Source: Larimichthys crocea (lineage: Eukaryota; Chordata; Actinopteri; Sciaenidae). From it: DNA of 64,000 nucleotides. The notes beneath the pieces were generated by a model, which ran no database searches, was not told where the DNA came from, and worked only from the letters and a program-made list of their open reading frames with translations. A program made the translations under genes and the position numbers. Of this stretch, positions 44,005-56,700 are shown piece by piece (position 1 is the stretch's first letter; the number at the start of each line of letters is the position of its first letter). The stretch spans positions 15,476,967-15,540,966 of the forward strand of contig NC_040016.1 in assembly GCF_000972845.2 (NCBI RefSeq), in the 5' to 3' direction.

Positions 44005-47000
44005 CTCTCTCTTTTTCCATGTGTGTGTCCTCTTGGAGACAGTCAGGGGTCTTTTGGCACAGCCTGTATGTACAACACACAATAAACATAAGTAGTCCTT
44101 CTGCTCTGCTTTACTGCTCAGGCAGATAGTCACAGTTAGAACGGGACCTGGACAGCCATAACGGGAGTGGAAACTGCCTGCTACGTCCGTTTCTGTCTCG
44201 GTGGCCAGGCGACACAAATGTGGCCGCGATTAAGGACTATAATGATATCCGGATGGAGAGTGGAGCGTGCAGGCTTAGAGGGGGGTGGGGGTGGGGTTGT
44301 GTCTGCATATGGTTGATGTGTGACGCTGGAAGGGAAAGGCCTGAGCGGTCACTTGCACTGTAGATGACTGTCCTCATGTCCTGTTGATAAGAGGCCCCCC
44401 GCAGTGTCACAAAACCAGCAGCATGTGATCCATCCTTTTAAGAGTTTCTACAAAGTAAGGGATTATGTCTGAATAGAGCAGGAGGTAAAGGCCTGTCACA
44501 GGGAAAGAGGTGCTTTTCACTGAACGTGAGGAATTTAATAATCTCTCCTGAATATCTGAGTCTCAAGTGGACAAGGGCTGTGGATGTGAAGAAAAATAAG
44601 CACACTAGTTTGGATCTAATCAATAATCTACATTTTAAATGAAAAGTGTGGCAGTTTGGGAAATTGCGGTTTGCTTTCCTGCTGAGAGTTAGATGAAAAG
44701 ATCGATACCATTCTCTTGACTGTCCACCAGTTATAAAGCTATGATCATTAGCTTAGTATAAAAGCTTGATACAGAAGGAAACTGTAGCTCAGCACTGTCC
44801 AAAGATATGTCTGTACAAAAAACAAAGAGTAAAACTGTCAAATTGGCATATTCTGGACACTATGTACCAGACTGTTTATTCTACCCAACTTTATTTTTTC
44901 TTTCTGACCATTGGTTAATGGGCAACTGATCCCAATCAAGATATATTCAAGCACATTTCCCCTCATTAAAACAGCAATTTGTCATTTTTACCCTTTGGTT
45001 TTTGTAGCGATTAAACAAACAAGATAAAACCTTTTAATCAGTGAGTTTTAGAATAAGCACATTTCCCCAAATGTTGAACTTTTCCTTTAACAGGGTACTC
45101 CAGTAATTTACTATTGCATTATGATAAAGTTCTTGAACTTGTGAGAGGCACATAAAAATAAAATAAAAGTAAAAGCAAAAATCGGAGCAGCAGAGACGGA
45201 GATGTTCTGACTTTAAATCCTTAGAATGCATCGAGTTCCTTGATTACACATAATGCAGCATGTTTATCAGACCCTCCTGGCCTGGGAAACACCAACGTCT
45301 TTACAACTCCACACATGCGTTCATGTTGCATTATTCAGATCTTAATTAAGCGTAAGCAAGTGGGAAAAAATACTAATGCCAAAAATGATAATTAATTATA
45401 ATTGAGAGTTGTATATGTTGAGGCACAGTAAATGGCTGCAAAGCTATGTTCACTGATGGTTACACAATAGATAAAATGGAATATTAACACTAATACAATT
45501 GATTTAGCCATTTGAAATGAGGTACACAGCTTTTTTGCATCTGCATTTACTGTTGATGAACCACTACACATACATAATACAGCCAAAGTATCTAATTTAG
45601 GCTGTTTTGATGTGAATATATAATTTAGTTCCTGAATCGGAATTACAATATGTCTTCTCATTGTCTTCTTTCTACCCACACAGCTCCTCCGGAGCTACCG
45701 TAGTGAATATACTGTACACCTTTAAACAGGCCAAACTGTATTCCCTCATGATAGATACATTTTATCTGTCCGTGTGTCTGCAGGTACATCGGAGCACTGG
45801 GTGCTCGGGTGATCTGTGACAACATTCCCGGCCTGGTGAGCAAGCAGCGGCAGCTGTGCCAACAGCACCCGGATCTGATGCAGTCCATCGGTGAAGGAGC
45901 CAAAGAGTGGATCAGGGAGTGTCAGCACCAGTTTAGACACCACCGCTGGAACTGCAGCACGCTGGACCGGGACCACACGGTGTTTGGCAGGGTGATGCTG
46001 CGAAGTGAGTCTGCACATGCGTGACTGAGATTTCTATCTGTGTGGTTCTCTGCATGTGCGTGACAATGGTTGTTTATGTCAGTGACTCTCGAGTTAATCA
46101 TCCTCGTAAATGTCTCCGCTGTTTCCAGATAAGCAGAGAATTAATAGGTGTCTTATTAAATCAACGTCGCTTAGAATACAAACATAAAGAGAAAGTGTTG
46201 TGGCCTTTTTTTACCTTCTCAGGAATGAGGGAAGATTGGGAAAGTGGATGTTCTCCGAAAACAAGTAGCAGATCACTACACTGGTGATGTATAAACAGTA
46301 ATAGGAGATGTAAATATTTGGGTAGATGTTTCTGGCAGCCAGACAAAGCTTTACTCCCTGACATATCGCCTGTGTTCTGCTTCATTGCGTGAGCAGGAAT
46401 GAGGACAGGAGGTGGGTGGGAAAGCCAGACCAAATAACCCCCAAAATCTCCTCTTGCCTGAAATGAAAACACAGCCCAGTGACTGAGAAAGCTGCCATCT
46501 GTGCAAATTAAAAAGGTGAAAGGAGAGTCGGCTGGACTGTGATGTTTTAGCCGACATGCTGCTACCTCTGTCTGAACCATCCACCATAAATGGACAGATT
46601 TCTGCGCTCCTGCTGTCTAAGATAAACTTGAGAATGGCTGCTTTACTGAGCAGTAATACAGTGAACTTGGGCACTAAAAGAACAGCAATTTGAACAAAAA
46701 ATGCAAAACTAGTGTGGTTTCCGAACGAGCTTTACAACCCTGTCATTTATTAAATAGTAGTAGCAGTAAAAACAATTTATCATTGACAAGAATATATTAT
46801 TTATCAAGGATTTCAGTGCAACTCTTCTCTTTTCTGCACACTCAGGCAGCCGAGAGGCAGCGTTCGTGTACGCCATCTCTTCAGCAGGAGTGGTCTATGC
46901 CATCACCAGGGCCTGCAGTCAGGGGGAGCTAAAGATCTGCAACTGTGACAGTCACAAGAGAGGGCGAGAGAACGACGAGAGGGGCACTTTCGACTGGGGT

Positions 47001-50000
47001 GGGTGCAGCGACAACATCAACTACGGCATAAAATTTGCAAAGGCCTTTGTAGATGCTCGAGAGAGGATGGTGAAAGACGCTCGTGCACGGATGAACCTGC
47101 ACAACAACCGGTGCGGTCGGATGGTGAGCAGCAGCTTTAGTGTTAATACAACCAGTGAGAGAAGAGTACAGTACATATTAGCACAATTATTACATTTTTT
47201 TTCTATACAGCTTCCATCAAGCACCAAGCAGATAACTTAAGATAAGATATTTGAGCTCTGAGATTTCTTTTGTCTTTGAGTTTTGCACCAATACGATGAA
47301 TTGCATTTATTTGTCAGGTATATATTTTATTGGATTGAATAAAAATAGATATATTCCCTACAGGTTGTTTTATCTATATCTGAATTAGGGATCCAACTAA
47401 TGATTATTTTCATAATCAAGTCATATGCAGATCATTTGGATCATAAAACTTCAGAAAACAATTAAACATATTTTTTTTCAAAAACAATTTAAATAAAAAC
47501 AAAAACAGAATTTTATATTTCACAACATACATTAATATGTTGATATATTTTGCGAATATTGCAATACATAAGTAAATATACCATGACATGAAATGATCTC
47601 ATTTTTGGATTTAAAAGCAGAAGAGAAAATGAGTTGAGTAAAATTAGATCAAATCTTCTAATCATATACATTATAAATTTACTTTTATATAGATTTAATT
47701 TTAGGTGATAAGCTGGTTTGTTTTCAGAACTTTTGGTAAACTCTAGGGCTACAACTAATGATTATTTTCATTATCAATTAATCTGTCAACCATTTTCTAA
47801 TTTAATCGATTAGTTGTTGGTTCATAAAATGTTAATAAATGTCTTGTTTTTCAGTTTACTGAAATCAGGTAATACTTAGATTTGAGAAACTAAAATCAGA
47901 GAATTTGGAAAGTTTTTCTTATTATCAAAATAGTTGCTAATTAATTTCATAGTTGACAACTAACTGTTGCAGCTCCAGTAAAACCTAGTCAGAATAAAGA
48001 ATATTTAACTAAAAACTGACCTGAGACAAGGCTGATCACATCTACATCATGCCATGGGCAACTTCATAGGCTTAACACCCTGTCACCTTTGACCTCTGCT
48101 CTAGGCAGTGAAGCGCTTTATGAAGCTGGAGTGCAAGTGTCACGGGGTCAGCGGCTCCTGTTCTCTGAGAACCTGCTGGCTGGCGATGTCTGATTTCAGG
48201 CGAACTGGAGACTACCTTCGCAAGAAGTACAACACAGCCATTGAGGTGACCATGAACCAGATAGCTGCTGACAGGGACTTCAAGGAAAGCAGCAAGAATG
48301 AGTTAGTGTACATCGAGAACTCACCAGATTACTGTCTCATGGACCCCACAGCAGGTGAGTGAATGAATGGAGAAGAAGGTTTTTGTCACTAAAATGTAGG
48401 TTTATAGTCTTTAGGGGAAAGAATTAGGAGCTCTTTACAAAGAGTAAAAATGTATTCAGGATTGTTTTTAAAGGGTTGGTTCACCAAAATCATACAATGT
48501 CCTATGCACCTTTTGGTATTTAGCCAGGCTAAAGATTTGAGGTACATAAGAGCTTAAAAATCAGCTAAATGTATAAAATATGTCTCCTGTAGCAGTTCAT
48601 ATCAGCTGTTGCTAATGAAAGTTAATTCTGTGAGAAACTTGATATCAGGCCAAATTATTGTTTTATGTTCAAAGTCCTCTGTGAAAACCAGTGTTTGTAC
48701 TCGAGGGATGAACCTCCACTCCTACAGAGCGATACGTCTTCTCTAGTTTAACAAGATAACTAATTGCGTCACGTCACTTTCAGAAGTTGAATTCACTTGA
48801 CTTGAAATAAGAAAGTCGCTAGAACTGTTTCAGAGATGCCAAAAAAACTGAAATCCCTAGCATGTTCCTATGTATATGAATATTTTATTCAGGTTTTTTA
48901 ATCGGCACCGTCAAATAAATGTAGTCATATAAAATATTGTAACCTATTGATTATATTGTTATGAGACAAGTGAGACCAGTGGGTGTCATTGCATGAAATC
49001 AATGAGAATCAAAGACTCGTCCAGCAAAGACTGGCATTCCTTTACAGCTTAAAAGTCAGTGATGTGACCTTTAACATCACCTTTAATTGCTAGTGTTTGC
49101 TTTGCTTTGTGAAGCCCTATCTCTCTCCTCCAATGCAGCACCTTCAATAGAGCGTAAAGGAGTTCACTAGCTCACTGTTAGGTAAGATAGCATAGTGCAT
49201 ATGTGCCGGACACGACAACAGGATAAGAGTGGCAGAATCCTCCAGTTTGACACTAAGGGGTAATAAAAGTGTGTTTACTCAAAGGAAAGACTGTCTTTCC
49301 TTGTTAATATGTGATCTTAAAATAAGCGTATGATCCTCCTTGACACCAATCTCCATTGTATAGGAATTCACAGCCTAAGGACACATGCAGGCTTGTTTTT
49401 CAAATCCTTCCTTTGGTCAGTATTAGCTCCACTCCCTAAAGCCTGAGGGGAATATCTCCTCTTATCCTTTTGTCTTTACATCAGCGATGCTCTGTTATTA
49501 GACGTGGCATCTGATCTTAGGCCTAGATTTAACACCTGAGTACATGGACACCTTTGTGTTTGGCTCTGAGACTATTCTGTCAACGTGTCTGAAAGCCAAT
49601 ACCCAGCTAAAGAGTGTGGGAAAAGTGATATTTCGCTTTGGAAAAACAGTTTCAGTTTTCAGCATCAAAATATCCACTGCCAACATTAGCAGTTCTGGAC
49701 ATTTACAGTATGTCATCACTGGAGGTTTTTCCGAAAATGGAATGAAGTTAAACTGATACGTGACTCGGAGAACCAGAAAACAATCACTTAAGAACAAAGT
49801 GAATATATAATTACTCCATTTTCAATAGAGAAGGTACATGTCACTCAAAAATTCCTTTAAAGCTGCACTTATAAATGTTTTCTTATTATCATTGGATCAA
49901 ATAACTGCAATGTGAAAGGGGCCATTCATAGTGAAGAAGTGATCTCGGCACTGTGGCATCTCTGAGCTTTTTATTTTGGTTTCCTGGCCCACAGATTCAT

Positions 50001-51843
50001 CTATCAACAACCTAATTCCCACCAGCAGCAGGCATCTATTGTCAGTAAGGAAACTGCGCAGTATCTGCTGAGCCCCAGACAGGTAGCTAATGAACGTTTA
50101 GCAGCTAAAGAGCCACGGTGGAGTTGGTTAAAATCAATATAAAGCTAAAAGGAAAGTTAATATTAGAATAACTGAATGTTGCAGGTCTACTGGGTGTGTA
50201 TATAAGCAAAGTTTGCTATATCAGCTTTACAGGGTCTATGCAGGAATCTTGAGGTTAAATTTAATACCTTTTTAATACCTTCTAAATATTTTTTAAAACC
50301 TCAACGCAACTTGCCTCTAGTCATATAGCAAAAACAGGATTGGTAAATGGGAGGGCACATGCACTGTTACTGTCCCTTATTTATTTACATTTACATTTAG
50401 TCATTTATCTGTCGCTTTTATCCAAAGCGACTTCCAGAGAAGATGCGATTGCTGACTGGTGATGGGACTCGGTTGGAGCGGTGTACTGGGCATACTAGCA
50501 GCACAGAAGTTTGACATTAATGGCTGCTCTCCCATCAAGTTGTCAGTCAGCTGAACACTGTAGATAGATCCAACTACATAATTACATTTTTGAGTTACGC
50601 TACTTGATATCTGCTAAAAAAATGACGCAATGCCTAGACATCAAGAATACTTGACCAACGGTGTTTCACAGGAGGATGCTTGTGAACAGCTGTTCTACTG
50701 ACATTTTTCTTTTTTGTCTTTTCAATGTCATTTTCTGTCTATGAAATCAAGTGGAGTCGTTGTTTCACACATCAAGCAACAACAGGAGACTCTGTCAGAC
50801 GAGTTCTCACATGTTGACTAAACTTTAGAAACTGAGTCTCAAAATGACGTCACAGCTCTGTGATGAGTCCATGCTAGCTAAACAGTTAAACTTCAGCGCC
50901 AATGTTCCATGTTTAGATCCCGGCCTGGTGTGGGTCACATGCATGTTTCAAACAATACTAGCGTGTGACAATCTGCCAAGACTTCAACCCCCCTCCTCGG
51001 ATATGTGCGCTATGGAAAATAAGTCTACTGTACAGTCTATGTAATAAATTCTGGCGAACTTATAATACTTTTTAAGGGCCTTAATTTTCACTAAGTTGAT
51101 TTACTACCTTTTAATACTTTTTAATACCCCTCGGATACCCTGACTTTAGAATATGTCAATATTGCATTTACAAGTTGCACTACTGCCCCCAAGTGGCATA
51201 AAAGATCAATTAATTTAGTTTTAAAAACAAAGTGATTTGAGGATGAGGTGTCTGAAAATGGAAATTTATCACAGGCATTTTGGATCAAAGTAAACAAGAC
51301 TTTGAGTTGTCAACAGGTACAGGAATTAATTAAGACTAGGCACAAAAAACATTATACAACCTTTCCCTGGTTATAGTCTGTATTTCTTGACTATATTTAC
51401 AGTTAGGCCTCAAAACGCTCCCACCATGTGATTCATTTTGTAACATAACAAATTATGTTTTGATCCTTAAGTTTAATTGTTAGTTATAGTTTGGCATGGC
51501 TATTTGTAAGTCCATGTTAAGGTTGTTGAAGATTTGTTTTTTTATAAATGATTTTATTATTTCATTGATTTTGATGCTGATTTTCACTGTAACACAAATA
51601 CATTTCTTTACAGGCTCGTTGGGCACGGCAGGCAGAGTGTGCAACAAGTCCTCAAGAGGCACAGATGGCTGTGAGGTCATGTGCTGTGGGCGGGGCTACG
51701 ACACCATGCGTGTCAAACGCGTCAACAAGTGTGACTGCAAGTTCAAGTGGTGCTGTGCGGTGGAGTGCAGTGTCTGCGAGGAAGTGGTGGACGTTCACAC
51801 CTGCAAGCCCCACAGGCGACCCGATTGGTTGGACATAACCTAA
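42679..51843 (+). CDS. wnt2b: Wnt-2b secreted signalling protein (five coding exons, 385 aa)
   Basis: Joining 42679-42857, 45784-46004, 46846-47123, 48105-48354 and 51614-51843 gives 385 codons and a stop, with GT-AG borders throughout. An N-terminal hydrophobic core ([12 protein letters not shown], about residues 41-52) is a signal sequence. The Wnt body follows: [69 protein letters not shown] and [18 protein letters not shown] carries Ser242, the residue palmitoleoylated by Porcupine in the family. The C-terminal Cys-rich domain has CCGRGYDT and FKWCCAV. Wnt2b acts through Frizzled/LRP and beta-catenin (family knowledge). Wnt2 is the close alternative, but the [20 protein letters not shown] signature and the cttnbp2nl/st7l linkage favour wnt2b. 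Whether it is the a or b teleost copy is not resolved. Confidence 0.96.
43953..44001. repeat. (CT)n microsatellite
   Basis: More than 20 CT units, interrupted near 44,001 and continuing to about 44,012. A complementary (GA)n tract lies about 150 bp upstream. Confidence 0.95.
44641..45092. mobile_element. Short TIR element of a common fish family
   Basis: The left end (CAGTTTGGGAAATTGCGGTT, TTGCTTTCCTGCTGAGAGTT, AGATGAAAAGATCGATACC) is one I recognise from abundant percomorph elements. The right end read inwards (AAAGTTCAACATTTGGGGAA, ATGTGCTTATTC) is an inverted match to it. There is no transposase, so it is non-autonomous. Confidence 0.65.
45784..46004 (+). CDS. wnt2b: wnt2b coding exon 2 (residues 60-133)
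   Basis: Acceptor GTCTGCAG|GTAC, donor CGAA|GTGAGT. Encodes [20 protein letters not shown] through [23 protein letters not shown] is a potential N-glycosylation site. Phase 1 at its 3' end. Confidence 0.95.
46005..46845 (+). other. wnt2b: wnt2b intron 2
   Basis: No recognised repeat or extra exon. Confidence 0.5.
46846..47123 (+). CDS. wnt2b: wnt2b coding exon 3 (residues 134-226)
   Basis: Acceptor CACTCAG|GCAGC, donor CGGATG|GTGAGC. Encodes [20 protein letters not shown] through [17 protein letters not shown] and [11 protein letters not shown]. Ends in phase 0. Confidence 0.95.
47387..47470 (+). mobile_element. Partial copy of the ACAACTAATGATTATT element
   Basis: Starts AGGGATCCAACTAATGATTA, like the left end of the element at 47744-47977, then diverges. 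Probably a truncated copy. Confidence 0.45.
47744..47977. mobile_element. Short TIR element (GCAACTAATGATTATT family)
   Basis: The left end TAGGGCTACAACTAATGATT and the right end read inwards (TGGAGCTGCAACAGTTAGTT) are inverted matches. Internal ATTAATCTGTCAACCATTTT, TTAATCGATTAGTTGTT and AAAATAGTTGCTAATTAATT are blocks I recognise from a family abundant in percomorph genomes. Confidence 0.7.
48105..48354 (+). CDS. wnt2b: wnt2b coding exon 4 (residues 227-309)
   Basis: Acceptor CTGCTCTAG|GCA, donor AGCAG|GTGAGT. Encodes [20 protein letters not shown] with the acylated Ser242, then [20 protein letters not shown] and [14 protein letters not shown]. Phase 1 at its 3' end. Confidence 0.96.
49855..50150 (-). 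repeat. Third, inverted copy of the 4820/7545 dispersed repeat (partial)
   Basis: On the - strand it contains CTTTAGCTGCTAAACGTTCA and CCCTTTCACATTGCAGTTAT, related to the 3' halves of 4820-5610 and 7545-8485. That makes the family dispersed rather than only a local duplication. Confidence 0.5.
50230..51142. mobile_element. hAT-like non-autonomous DNA transposon, with an inner fish repeat
   Basis: The left end CAGGGTCTATGCAGGAATC, with AATACCTTTTTAATACC following, mirrors the right end read inwards (CAGGGTATCCGAGGGGTATT, then AAAAAGTATTAAAAGG). Inside, at about 50,385-50,445, lies the motif TTTAGTCATTTATCTGTCGC / TTTTATCCAAAGCGACTT, which I recognise as very common in teleost genomes. It has no transposase. 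Flanking 8-mers are similar but not identical. Confidence 0.6.
51614..51843 (+). CDS. wnt2b: wnt2b coding exon 5, terminal (residues 310-385)
   Basis: Acceptor TCTTTACAG|GCTCG; stop TAA at 51841-51843. Encodes [60 protein letters not shown] and [16 protein letters not shown]. This is the Cys-rich C-terminal domain, with the Wnt cysteine spacing intact. Confidence 0.96.
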
Positions 51844-53730
51844 CGAGGAGACCTGACCAATCATAGTCGACATTGACTCATTAACCTGCGCGCTAATGAC
51901 TGCATTTTATTATGGGATATATAATTGGGATCTTTTAACTGTAATACCTCTGGCTTTCGATCCATTGACACTTCCTGAAGCAGAGACTTCACAGATCTTG
52001 ATGCTAAACTGGAAATCAGAACCAGTTACTGATGGTGTGCTGCTTTAATACGAACAATTTGTTGAGCTTTTATAAGACAAACTTTGGATCTTTGATACAA
52101 AATGGCTGAATATTATATTATTCTGATGAAAATGCACCCTTTGTTAAGGCACAGATATGAGGTAATGTCTGCTTGTTTTACATTATGTGAAGCATGTGTG
52201 AGCATGACATAGCTCAAATTGATGATGATTATAATAACAGTAATATTTAGTCTGAAAAGAGAGATGTAAAGAAAGATGGAGAGATATTGTAAAAACAGAC
52301 ATGGTGTCATTTAAAATGATATGAAGTCATTGTATAGTACTGCAAATCATATAAATCACTAAAGACAGTTGCTGCTAATTGGTGAAACTCTAACAAATTA
52401 ACAAAAGGTCAGAGGGACCTTATGAAAAAGTTCAGACAATCACACTGTGAATGCAAATGAACCACGGATGGGAGAACATGCAAAGACTTTCATGCAGCAT
52501 GGGCTGCTTCTTGCAGAGCTTAACTTAACTGGCAGGTTCTCGGGAGAAAATGGACACACCAACAGGAAAAATTAAGCTTCATATGGACTTTGGAGTATCT
52601 TTCATAGAATATCCCACATGTCTGTAATTGGTCTGACACATTCTGGCAGTGTTGCCTTATGGAAAACTTAATAATTTCTACCTCTGGTTCTTGGTCTTTG
52701 TTTCCATTTTTTGTTTCAGTGCTACACAGACAAGCTTCAAACTATTGTCTTTAGGACATGTTCAGAAAACAGCCCTGCATAAAACAACACAGGCTGCTTA
52801 GTCATTTCAATTAGGCTACTGCTGCAAAAAAAATGTAATGTTGTCTGGTAAGAATGTTGAAACAAGCTCAAGTTTTGCTGCAACACAATGCAGCCTTTCT
52901 TGTGTAGGCAATTCAACTACATGCAAGTGCTCGTTCAATGTGGATTACTTAATGCAAATACAGAAATTCTAGTGTTTAACTGATGATCGTCATGAAGCAA
53001 AGTTGTCAAACCCAGTGTAATAGTATTACAAACTGCTGTGCAGTGATTTGTTGTCTGATAAGCATAAAAATGATTTGCCATTTACAGCTTCCCTTTCTGA
53101 ATGTTATATCAAGATCCCTTAAACAACATGCCGCCACCAACACGGCTGTTTTTGATCTAATCTGCAGCCTTTGTTATTTGCCAAGGTTGAGCTACTTCCA
53201 GTTTCTCTTGGTCATAGCTGATTCTTAATTTCCATCCACCCCTCGTGCCTCTAGTTTGATGGTAGTGAACTCCAACTCCAAAAGTCTATGGAAATGTTTT
53301 TCCTTTGAAATCTTAACAATACATGATTTTGTTTTTGTAAAAACCCTGCATTGATGTAAAAGTCAACTTTTAAAGCTATGGATCACTTCTGGTGAGAAAC
53401 ATTTAACATTTAAAAGATTTTAAAGGAGGTAAGGTGTTTACCCTTGGATTGCTGTCCAGGAGCTTTGTGCTCAGGTAAATCTGTTTTATTATTTTCTTTG
53501 GGTGCTGCTGGGTCCCAGTTGATGAACTGAAACTTTACTGATCTGAAGAAAACATTTTGCTAAGTTGTGATGATGGTTCATGATCTCTGTAATTTACGGT
53601 GCTACACAGCTCATTTTAAATTAGCCTCACATCTTTGTCACCAACAGTTTACACTGCTGTTAACGTAACATGATCTCCCACAAACTAGACTAGACATTAA
53701 TTACATTAATAAAAGTCCCACAACATTTAA
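51844..53730 (+). other. wnt2b: Probable wnt2b 3' untranslated region
   Basis: AT-rich, non-coding sequence after the stop. The first canonical AATAAA in this orientation that I found is at 53708-53713, which would give a 3' UTR near 1.9 kb. An earlier end at a variant signal is possible. Confidence 0.45.
53708..53713 (+). terminator. wnt2b: Candidate poly(A) signal of wnt2b
   Basis: AATAAA, about 1.87 kb after the stop codon. Another + strand AATAAA lies at 54564-54569. Confidence 0.35.
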
Positions 53731-56700
53731 ATGCTGCTATATTTTTTATAGATCTGAACTAAAACTGAACAGCAAGGTGTGTACTGTAAGCTGAAGATCC
53801 TAATAATACATGGATAATATTAAAAACAATGTTCATACAGAGCTTAAATCTGTACAGAATCATGTTACCATTCTCAAACCAGTTATTGTTATTATACACA
53901 CACTGTCTCTAATCTCAGTGGTGGGCTGTATCTTACATTTTTTTCTCGCTACTTGGTCTTCATTACAAAGGCCAGCAGAGCATATTTCTTCTGTCATCAT
54001 ATTGTGACAGAACACTTTTACAATGCAATCTTAAGCAACTGTGCTTTCAGTCCTTTGTGCACATATTCACTGGCTCTGACTGGTTTGTAAGAAGTGAAGT
54101 ATTTCATGAAACTGGGCCAAGATATTGCAGAAAGAGCAGCGAAGTAGCTGCGGACCCTGAATTTGACTTTTCAACATCTGGTAATGCAGCCAGACATCAT
54201 GTTAGGCCATTGGAGACACAAACCTCAGAGGGGTTTATAGATCTAAATGAATCTGACAACAAGCTGTGGATGCTGAGAGTCAACACATTTTTTCAAGTCC
54301 ACGTAATGAGGAGGGGAGCCAAAGTAAAGTGCTTTGAATAAGACCAAATGACACACCATGTCAAACGTTCACAAGTCAAAAGTTAATTGCAAACAAAAAA
54401 AAGAGGTTGTTCTGAATGTAAAAGAAGAGTATGTTGGCTGTGTTTTTCTTAAAGATTGGAAACACACACACACCACACACACACACAATGGGTGACAACC
54501 CGGGCCTATGCTGCTCTGGCCCTCAAAAATTCATATTTCAATTCCCCAGTTTGTAGTGAGTGTAATAAAGCACAACACTGACAATTCCAGTCTGTTATGA
54601 AATTTAACATTTTATGCCTAAATCCACATTGGAAACCACTGGGCCGGCACTGACCCGTGCTATGGATTTATATTGGTTGAGGGTTAGTGTCGTGGTTACA
54701 TGCATTAATTCGGGTCCTCGACATTAAAATATTTTCATTTTCAGATGCGCTGTGGTTACATTTTAGCCAAAAAGAACAAACTTTTTTTTTTTTTTTAAAT
54801 ACGTTAATGATACCTTGAATTTTTCACAGTTTTCAGGCCGATGCCACATTTTTACATCCAAGCCAATAATTTCCCCTGTCAGCATTTAATGCACCTGTGT
54901 TCTAGGAGGTATTTGCACTTTTAAAATGCAGGTCCCAAAATACCTTACTGTCTCTAAATTAAACCTTGTTGATCCACCCTCTGTCACTCCTATTAGAGGT
55001 CTCTTCACTTCCAGCTTATATGGTCTCTGAGTTTTAACCCTCATTCTGTTACGGCAGGGAGGGGATAAAGATAATACGACAAACCATGTTGGTGTTTTAA
55101 AGTTCAGTCACTTCAATGTCAGTATATTTTCCAGAGACATAACTGAACTGGCTCACTGTACATAGCAACATTCACAATACATTTCAAAAGTTAAAATATA
55201 ACATTATCTTTAAGGATTCATCAGGGGGGTTTCTTTCCAAAGTAAATCATCTAAGCTTTACACACGGAGTGTAGATTAATAATTCTTTGCTGATCTTTAA
55301 ATCTGCCGTGGTATGCGTGCTGCTTTGCCCCCCCACAACGCGTGATCCAGATGAACTCTGTAAAAATAACAGGAGTGGCATCGCAGGCATTCTCTGTGAT
55401 ATCAAATGGGCATCTCAATTTAACAACATTTCAGAACTAAAATTGTCCCGGTGGGGAGAGACTAACAGTGTGGTCCACACAGATGGTTCGCATTCAGGGA
55501 AACCAGAAGAAAGAAATGTTGTAATCCATCCATGCTTACAAATTGTAACAAGTCAAAAATGATTCAGTGTTGTGTCAGATGCAAAAGTAAACATGTATAA
55601 TATTCTCCTTGAGTTTGTCTGAATAGTCCTTCCAGTCCAAAAGACTGCACTTCAACTAATTACATGATATCTATGATGTACAGCAGTATGGGCAATATGT
55701 TGATATGTATACATTGTGAAATTGTTCCCCTTGAGACTATTTAAGATATTCTGTAAAATGTCCCAGTAGTTTCTTTGTTATTCTTGGAGTAGAAGATGGC
55801 CCTTATGACCCTATCATCAGCAATTAAGAGGTTTATGTGAACATGAAACTGGACTTCACTATAGCTGCTATAGCCAAGTGACATAATATACATTTGTGTA
55901 GTCAAATTCAGCTATAAATCTTGCATACAGTGTTTCTATAGCACTGACAAAGAGAAAGACTCCCACAAAGTAAAGTATATTTTTTTTACAGCATCGCCCA
56001 AGATCATCACATTGTAGGCCGACACTTTGATTTCCTATGACATACAATAAATGAGAATGTTGGAGATTAGTGTCTTTCTCAAGGATACTTGGGATACCCA
56101 CTGGATGTTAAAGATCAAATGCATAATCCTTTAATTCATTTAGCAGAGTCACATGCGGTGGATTTATTATGACAATAGGAAAACACGCCACAAAAACAGC
56201 AACCAACAAGTAGAACAAAGAGTAGATAAGAGCAAAGAGACACTGCTCGTAAGCAGATCTGCAGGGAAGCAACAGGACAGCCGGCAGCATCAGTAGCTTT
56301 ATGGCTCATTAGTATCGCCAACCACCAAGCACAGAAACAGCCGAATGGAGCCAAAACATTGCTTAAGATAATGTTGGCACAGCACTTACCTTTGTAAAGT
56401 AAAGCAGTGCTAGCAAATGAAGAGTTTCCACAACTTCCATCTTGAAATAGTGTTTGATATATTGTTGATTTCCAGCAGGGGAAGCAGAAAGGGTCAGATC
56501 ATTTTGCCATTTTACGTGGTGGTGTTAGCAGTGCTATCCGTTTCAATTTGTTCACCAGTTGGTGATAGGATATGTCACATGACAATATAGCTTCACATTA
56601 TCTATTGCCGTCTGGAGCTTGAGCTTGATTTGGGGATGGCCCCATTAATAGTCACCCCACCTGGGTGTGTGTGGTTTTGGTTTTGGTAACTTATTTTGAA

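Larger units (their letters stand above)
42858..45783 (+). other. wnt2b: wnt2b intron 1
   Basis: Contains a G-run next to a short (GT)n (about 43,292-43,316), a (GA)n tract (about 43,793-43,810), a long (CT)n tract (43,953-44,001) and a TIR element (44,641-45,092). No alternative first exon is recognised, although WNT2B genes of other vertebrates use one. Confidence 0.55.
47124..48104 (+). other. wnt2b: wnt2b intron 3
   Basis: Very AT-rich, with one clear and one partial copy of a short fish repeat that begins AGGGCTACAACTAATGATTA. Confidence 0.55.
48355..51613 (+). other. wnt2b: wnt2b intron 4
   Basis: Holds several dispersed repeats: a GGGTTGGTTCACC-type fragment (about 48,470-48,540), an inverted relative of the 4820/7545 repeat (about 49,855-50,150) and a hAT-like element (50,230-51,142). 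No extra exon is recognised. Confidence 0.55.

Noticed and set aside
43768..44217. A 149-residue - strand open frame in wnt2b intron 1
   Set aside because: It is kept open by the (CT)n microsatellite (an Arg/Glu repeat) and has no other content.
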